From Bradyrhizobium erythrophlei (lineage in GTDB: Bacteria > Pseudomonadota > Alphaproteobacteria > Rhizobiales > Xanthobacteraceae): DNA of 64,000 nucleotides. The notes under the pieces were generated by a model. The model was not told the origin of the DNA. It did no database searches and was given only the letters and a program-made list of their open reading frames with translations. The number at the start of each line of letters is the position of its first letter. Within the stretch, counting starts at the first letter, position 1. A program made the translations under genes and the position numbers. Location of the stretch: NCBI RefSeq assembly GCF_900129425.1, contig NZ_LT670817.1, positions 2,232,001-2,296,000 on the forward strand. Reading direction: 5' to 3'. Shown here one piece after another: positions 61,408 through 64,000 of this stretch.

Positions 61408-62511
61408 ATGGCAATCGCATATCCGCCGCGTGATAAGCCGCGGCGCCCACCCTCACTTTGGGCTGACGAACCTGCCGACGCCGCTCGTTCGCTAGGTGTG
61501 GAAGATCCCCTTCCAGCGGATGAACCGGGACGCTGGGGTGACGAACATACCGACGACGTTCACGCGCTGCTTGAGGAGAATGCCCGGCTTCGGGAGCTTC
61601 TGGTTCAGCGGCGCAACGCCGTGACTTCGCGGGCGCGCGCATCATTTTTTACACCAACTCCGTATGGCAGTGGGAGAATCGACGCGATTCCGAACCACGA
61701 GCAAATACGCGAATTTTGCCAGTTCCTCGCTCACGAGTGGCGGGGGAAACGTCATCATTCGTATGCCGTTCCTCCCAGGGGAAAATTGGCGGCGTGGTCC
61801 CGAACGGTGGATGGTAGATGGTCGGCAGTTGGTCTGGCGGATGCGGTATCGAAATACGCATGGAGCGGAAAAAGATTTTCCGAGAATAAGGCCGAGCTGG
61901 ATCGATTCGCTGCCGATCTACAGTCCGCCATTCGACGGGATTCCAATCATGATGTTTGCGCCCTCTTGCGGGCGATCATGCATTGGGGCGGTGCAGACAA
62001 CAAGTATCGACAGAGGCGGACGTTTGAGTGGATCGAACGAAATGCGGACGAGATTTCTGCCAGGCTTTCGAGCGCAGTCGATCTGATCAAAGACGAACAG
62101 GCCTCGCTGGATCCGTTTGACGGTGTAAACCTGATCATGAACTCGACGATGGCGAAGATCGTGGGCCTTGCCGACCCCGAACAGAAGCTTGTGATCTACG
62201 ACGGCCGCGTCGGTGCCGCGCTCGGCTTTTTCGTTGCCAGATTTACGGAAGAACGTGGAATCCATCAATACGATGTTGCCGATCAATTGCTTTTCGCCGT
62301 GGACCGAGAGGCCAAACGGTCCCCCGAGACGAATCGCATTCATTTTCCGGCATTGTTCGGCAAAGCCAGGGATCGCTGCCATGCCTCGATGGTGCGATGG
62401 GCATCGCAACTGATCTGGCAAGTCGCGAAAGAATGCCAGGCGAGTCCGAGAGAAATCGAAGCTGCCCTGTTTATGTGGGGATATAACGTTTCAGAAGACC
62501 CGGAAGATTAG
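61408..62511 (+). CDS. Unknown protein, apparent fusion of two modules, 367 aa
   Basis: Residues 1-70 (MAIAYPPRDKPRRPPSLWAD ... HALLEENARLRELLVQ) look like a short Pro/Arg-rich bradyrhizobial protein ending in a coiled-coil helix. From about 95 on there is a second, globular module with segments KYAWSGKRFSENKAELDRF, LLRAIMHWGGADNKYRQRRT and IVGLADPEQKLVIYDGRVGA. The last one weakly recalls the YD-RV region of HhH-GPD/OGG-like DNA glycosylases; this is a guess. The two modules may have been joined by a rearrangement or frameshift. GGGGG upstream supports ATG 61408. Confidence 0.6.
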   Translation: MAIAYPPRDKPRRPPSLWADEPADAARSLGVEDPLPADEPGRWGDEHTDDVHALLEENARLRELLVQRRNAVTSRARASFFTPTPYGSGRIDAIPNHEQIREFCQFLAHEWRGKRHHSYAVPPRGKLAAWSRTVDGRWSAVGLADAVSKYAWSGKRFSENKAELDRFAADLQSAIRRDSNHDVCALLRAIMHWGGADNKYRQRRTFEWIERNADEISARLSSAVDLIKDEQASLDPFDGVNLIMNSTMAKIVGLADPEQKLVIYDGRVGAALGFFVARFTEERGIHQYDVADQLLFAVDREAKRSPETNRIHFPALFGKARDRCHASMVRWASQLIWQVAKECQASPREIEAALFMWGYNVSEDPED

Positions 62512-62680
62512 CCGGGTGCGGACAGGCGGTTGAGGGCGCGATCGGCGTCGGTCGCGATGCATTCATTAGAATCAAAGCGAGGGTGAGCGCCGCCTTCCCG
62601 GCGATGCGGCGGCCGGCGGGCCGCACTGGCGTTCCTGATATCCATGCCTTATAATTCCAGGACAGCTGGCGGTGGCGTCG

Positions 62681-63310
62681 ATGTCCATTTTCTCAAGCAG
62701 AACAGGTCTCGCACTGGTATTGGCGGCGCTCTGTCTGGGCGGCCGGACGGCGCATGCCCAAGCCGCCCCTGTGACATATTGGATCCCAGGCTGGCCCATC
62801 GGCTTCGGCGGCAGTCCAACCTTCGGCCAGAGCCCGAACACTTACGGCAACTTTCCGGGCTTTGACGGCAGCGATATCAGAGGCGGCGGTGTTTCCAATA
62901 TGCGGTACAATTTTTCGAACGGCTGGTTTGTCGGCGGCGAAGGCGGCGGCATGGGTTTGAGCATGAACGGCATCAATCAGAATGGAGCGTTCGGCAGTTC
63001 GCTTTATTACCAGGGCGTGCAGTTCGGCTACAACTTCCAGAACGTGGGCGGGTCACCTTTCAGAGTCTATGCCGGGTTCGACACCTTGAAATATACTACC
63101 GGTATCGGCAGCCCTTTTGCCCCCTTCGACACCACGTCCAGCACGCTGCCAGTCTATAGCGCGCATGCGGGCATCGAATTCCAGCCGGCGCCCAATGTCA
63201 GCCTGGCATTGGGGTTCGGCTACACCCAGCAGACGGGGCGCATCGACAGCGATATCAATTCGCCCTTGCTGCCGGGCGCTTCTCCGTTTGCCATCAGCGG
63301 TCGCCACTGA
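62681..63310 (+). CDS. Outer-membrane beta-barrel protein
   Basis: 209 residues with a Sec signal (ending GGRTAHAQA) and Gly/aromatic-rich alternating strands: YNFSNGWFVGGEGGGMGLSM, YYQGVQFGYNFQNVGG, FRVYAGFDTLKY and LALGFGYTQQTGRIDSDINS. It resembles small Omp25/OmpW-like barrels that recur in bradyrhizobia. The last residues (ISGRH) lack the usual terminal Phe, but the known bradyrhizobial relatives end likewise. ATG 62681 preferred over GTG 62672. Confidence 0.8.
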   Translation: MSIFSSRTGLALVLAALCLGGRTAHAQAAPVTYWIPGWPIGFGGSPTFGQSPNTYGNFPGFDGSDIRGGGVSNMRYNFSNGWFVGGEGGGMGLSMNGINQNGAFGSSLYYQGVQFGYNFQNVGGSPFRVYAGFDTLKYTTGIGSPFAPFDTTSSTLPVYSAHAGIEFQPAPNVSLALGFGYTQQTGRIDSDINSPLLPGASPFAISGRH

Positions 63311-63539
63311 CGCGCGCTTTTCATCCTGTGCGCTGTCGCTAGTCGACCCACGGGGTGTTCGCGTTTCGGCGATGTTGGCTGGTCAGGGCAGGGCGGACGT
63401 CATTTCAGACCGCGCTTAAGTGCGACAGGCGGCGTTGACGAGTCAGCTCATTGTGCGGTGCCCGACAGAATCTGGGAATTTTTGCAGTGCGATCATGGAA
63501 CCGCACATGACAACTGGCGTTTTTGGCGTGGAGGTTGAA

Positions 63540-63758
63540 ATGCAACTTTTCACCCTCAGCATTACCGATCTGACCACCTTCGAGTCCTTCCCTCGCCAGG
63601 AGTGGGCTGAGAAGGAAGATCTGTTCGAAATTGGCAGCCGCTTCGCGCGGGCAATGCTTGCCGCAAATCCTGATTTTCGTCAGCGAGGCATGTGCGTGGC
63701 AATTTACGACGAAGCAGGAATTGCGGTGTCGGTGCTGCCACTGGACACCCTGCAATAG
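63540..63758 (+). CDS. Small hypothetical protein, 72 aa
   Basis: MQLFTLSITDLTTFESFPRQ start; GGAGG five bases before ATG 63540 decides it. The C-terminal MCVAIYDEAGIAVSVLPLDT resembles the end of small DUF6894-like rhizobial proteins, but this is not certain. Soluble, no signal peptide. Confidence 0.6.
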   Translation: MQLFTLSITDLTTFESFPRQEWAEKEDLFEIGSRFARAMLAANPDFRQRGMCVAIYDEAGIAVSVLPLDTLQ

Positions 63759-63769
63759 AGTCCTCCTTT

Positions 63770-63787
63770 GCCCCGCTTTGACGGGGC
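63770..63787. terminator. Hairpin between the last two genes
   Basis: GCCCCG and CGGGGC arms around a six-base loop, followed on the plus strand by TTCTCTTT. A short rho-independent terminator for the gene ending at 63758. Confidence 0.6.
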
Positions 63788-63837
63788 TTCTCTTTGAGAT
63801 TTCGGAGCCAAAAACGCATCACGTTGGAGGTACAGCA

Positions 63838-64000
63838 ATGGCGATTTCCAAGTGGGTGCTTTTATTTCTCGTGCTGTCGATTACAGCAGGCCTGTCGGGC
63901 GTCGCTAACCGGTCCAGCGTATCCGCCGACGTTGCGGGAGCACTGTTCGACGCACTCCTTATTATTTTCGTGGTCCTGCTTGTCTTGGGTTTTACTGTCT
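63838..64000 (+). CDS. DUF1328/UPF0391-like small membrane protein, cut by the window edge
   Basis: The visible 54 residues form two hydrophobic helices (KWVLLFLVLSITAGLSGVA and FDALLIIFVVLLVLGF), the layout of UPF0391 (YtjA-like) proteins of about 55-65 residues. GGAGG precedes ATG 63838. Function unknown; members are often stress induced. Confidence 0.7.
   Translation, partial: MAISKWVLLFLVLSITAGLSGVANRSSVSADVAGALFDALLIIFVVLLVLGFTV

Noticed and set aside
1..64000. CRISPR arrays, prophage genes, rRNA and replication origins
   Set aside because: No regular short direct repeats with spacers, no phage structural or integrase genes, no rRNA-like conserved stretches and no DnaA-box cluster were seen.

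Overview
The window looks like chromosome of a Bradyrhizobium-type alphaproteobacterium (Nitrobacteraceae). This rests on the high GC content, GTGA/ATGA overlapping operons, rhizobial Pho boxes, small proteins and an outer-membrane barrel of bradyrhizobial style, and dispersed intergenic repeats typical of that group. The genus is inferred from gene content and was not tested by a database search. No rRNA, tRNA, CRISPR array, phage or insertion sequence was recognised.

Left part (1-9060): the end of a TPR protein, a small hypothetical gene, a bacterial animal-type haem peroxidase, a frameshifted amino-acid permease, a Nudix hydrolase, and an EmrAB-type drug efflux pair divergent from its TetR repressor over a compact promoter/operator.

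Phosphorus island (9062-27162): a complete phosphonate uptake and C-P lyase set (phnCDEE, divergent phnF, phnGHIJKLMN). A divergent second operon holds a hexapeptide transferase, a second PhnM-like enzyme and a DUF1045 2H-phosphoesterase. Good Pho boxes face both ways between the two operons, another precedes phnG, and a long perfect palindrome lies between phnF and phnG. PhnP is absent, and the 2H-phosphoesterase is a plausible substitute. Ten kb further on, divergent btaA/btaB encode synthesis of the phosphorus-free betaine lipid DGTS, with a Pho box on the btaB side. The region therefore reads as a phosphate-starvation island that scavenges phosphonates and replaces phospholipids.

Middle (27.2-46 kb): small hypotheticals, a frameshifted DUF72 gene, an SDR oxidoreductase, the kynurenine genes kynU and kynAB, an NMT1-type ABC transporter with an amidase, a branched-chain-amino-acid-type ABC transporter with a fused LivG-LivF ATPase, an exported amine oxidase paired with cytochrome c, and an M20 peptidase.

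Sulfur and nitrogen region (46.2-55.3 kb), flanked by two inverted copies of a dispersed repeat of about 450 bp: a biuret-hydrolase-like cysteine hydrolase with an NCS2/AzgA-like permease, convergent with an operon of a molybdenum hydroxylase (IorAB type), flavocytochrome c flavoprotein, SoxX, SoxY, SoxZ and SoxA. SoxB and SoxCD are absent and SoxY lacks the usual GGCGG tail.

Right part (55.7-64 kb): an alpha/beta hydrolase with a frameshifted divergent LysR regulator, a membrane-anchored methyltransferase, a class III adenylate cyclase with TPRs, an unusual two-part unknown protein, an outer-membrane barrel and small proteins. Three otherwise intact genes each look one base short, so sequencing error must be weighed against real inactivation.
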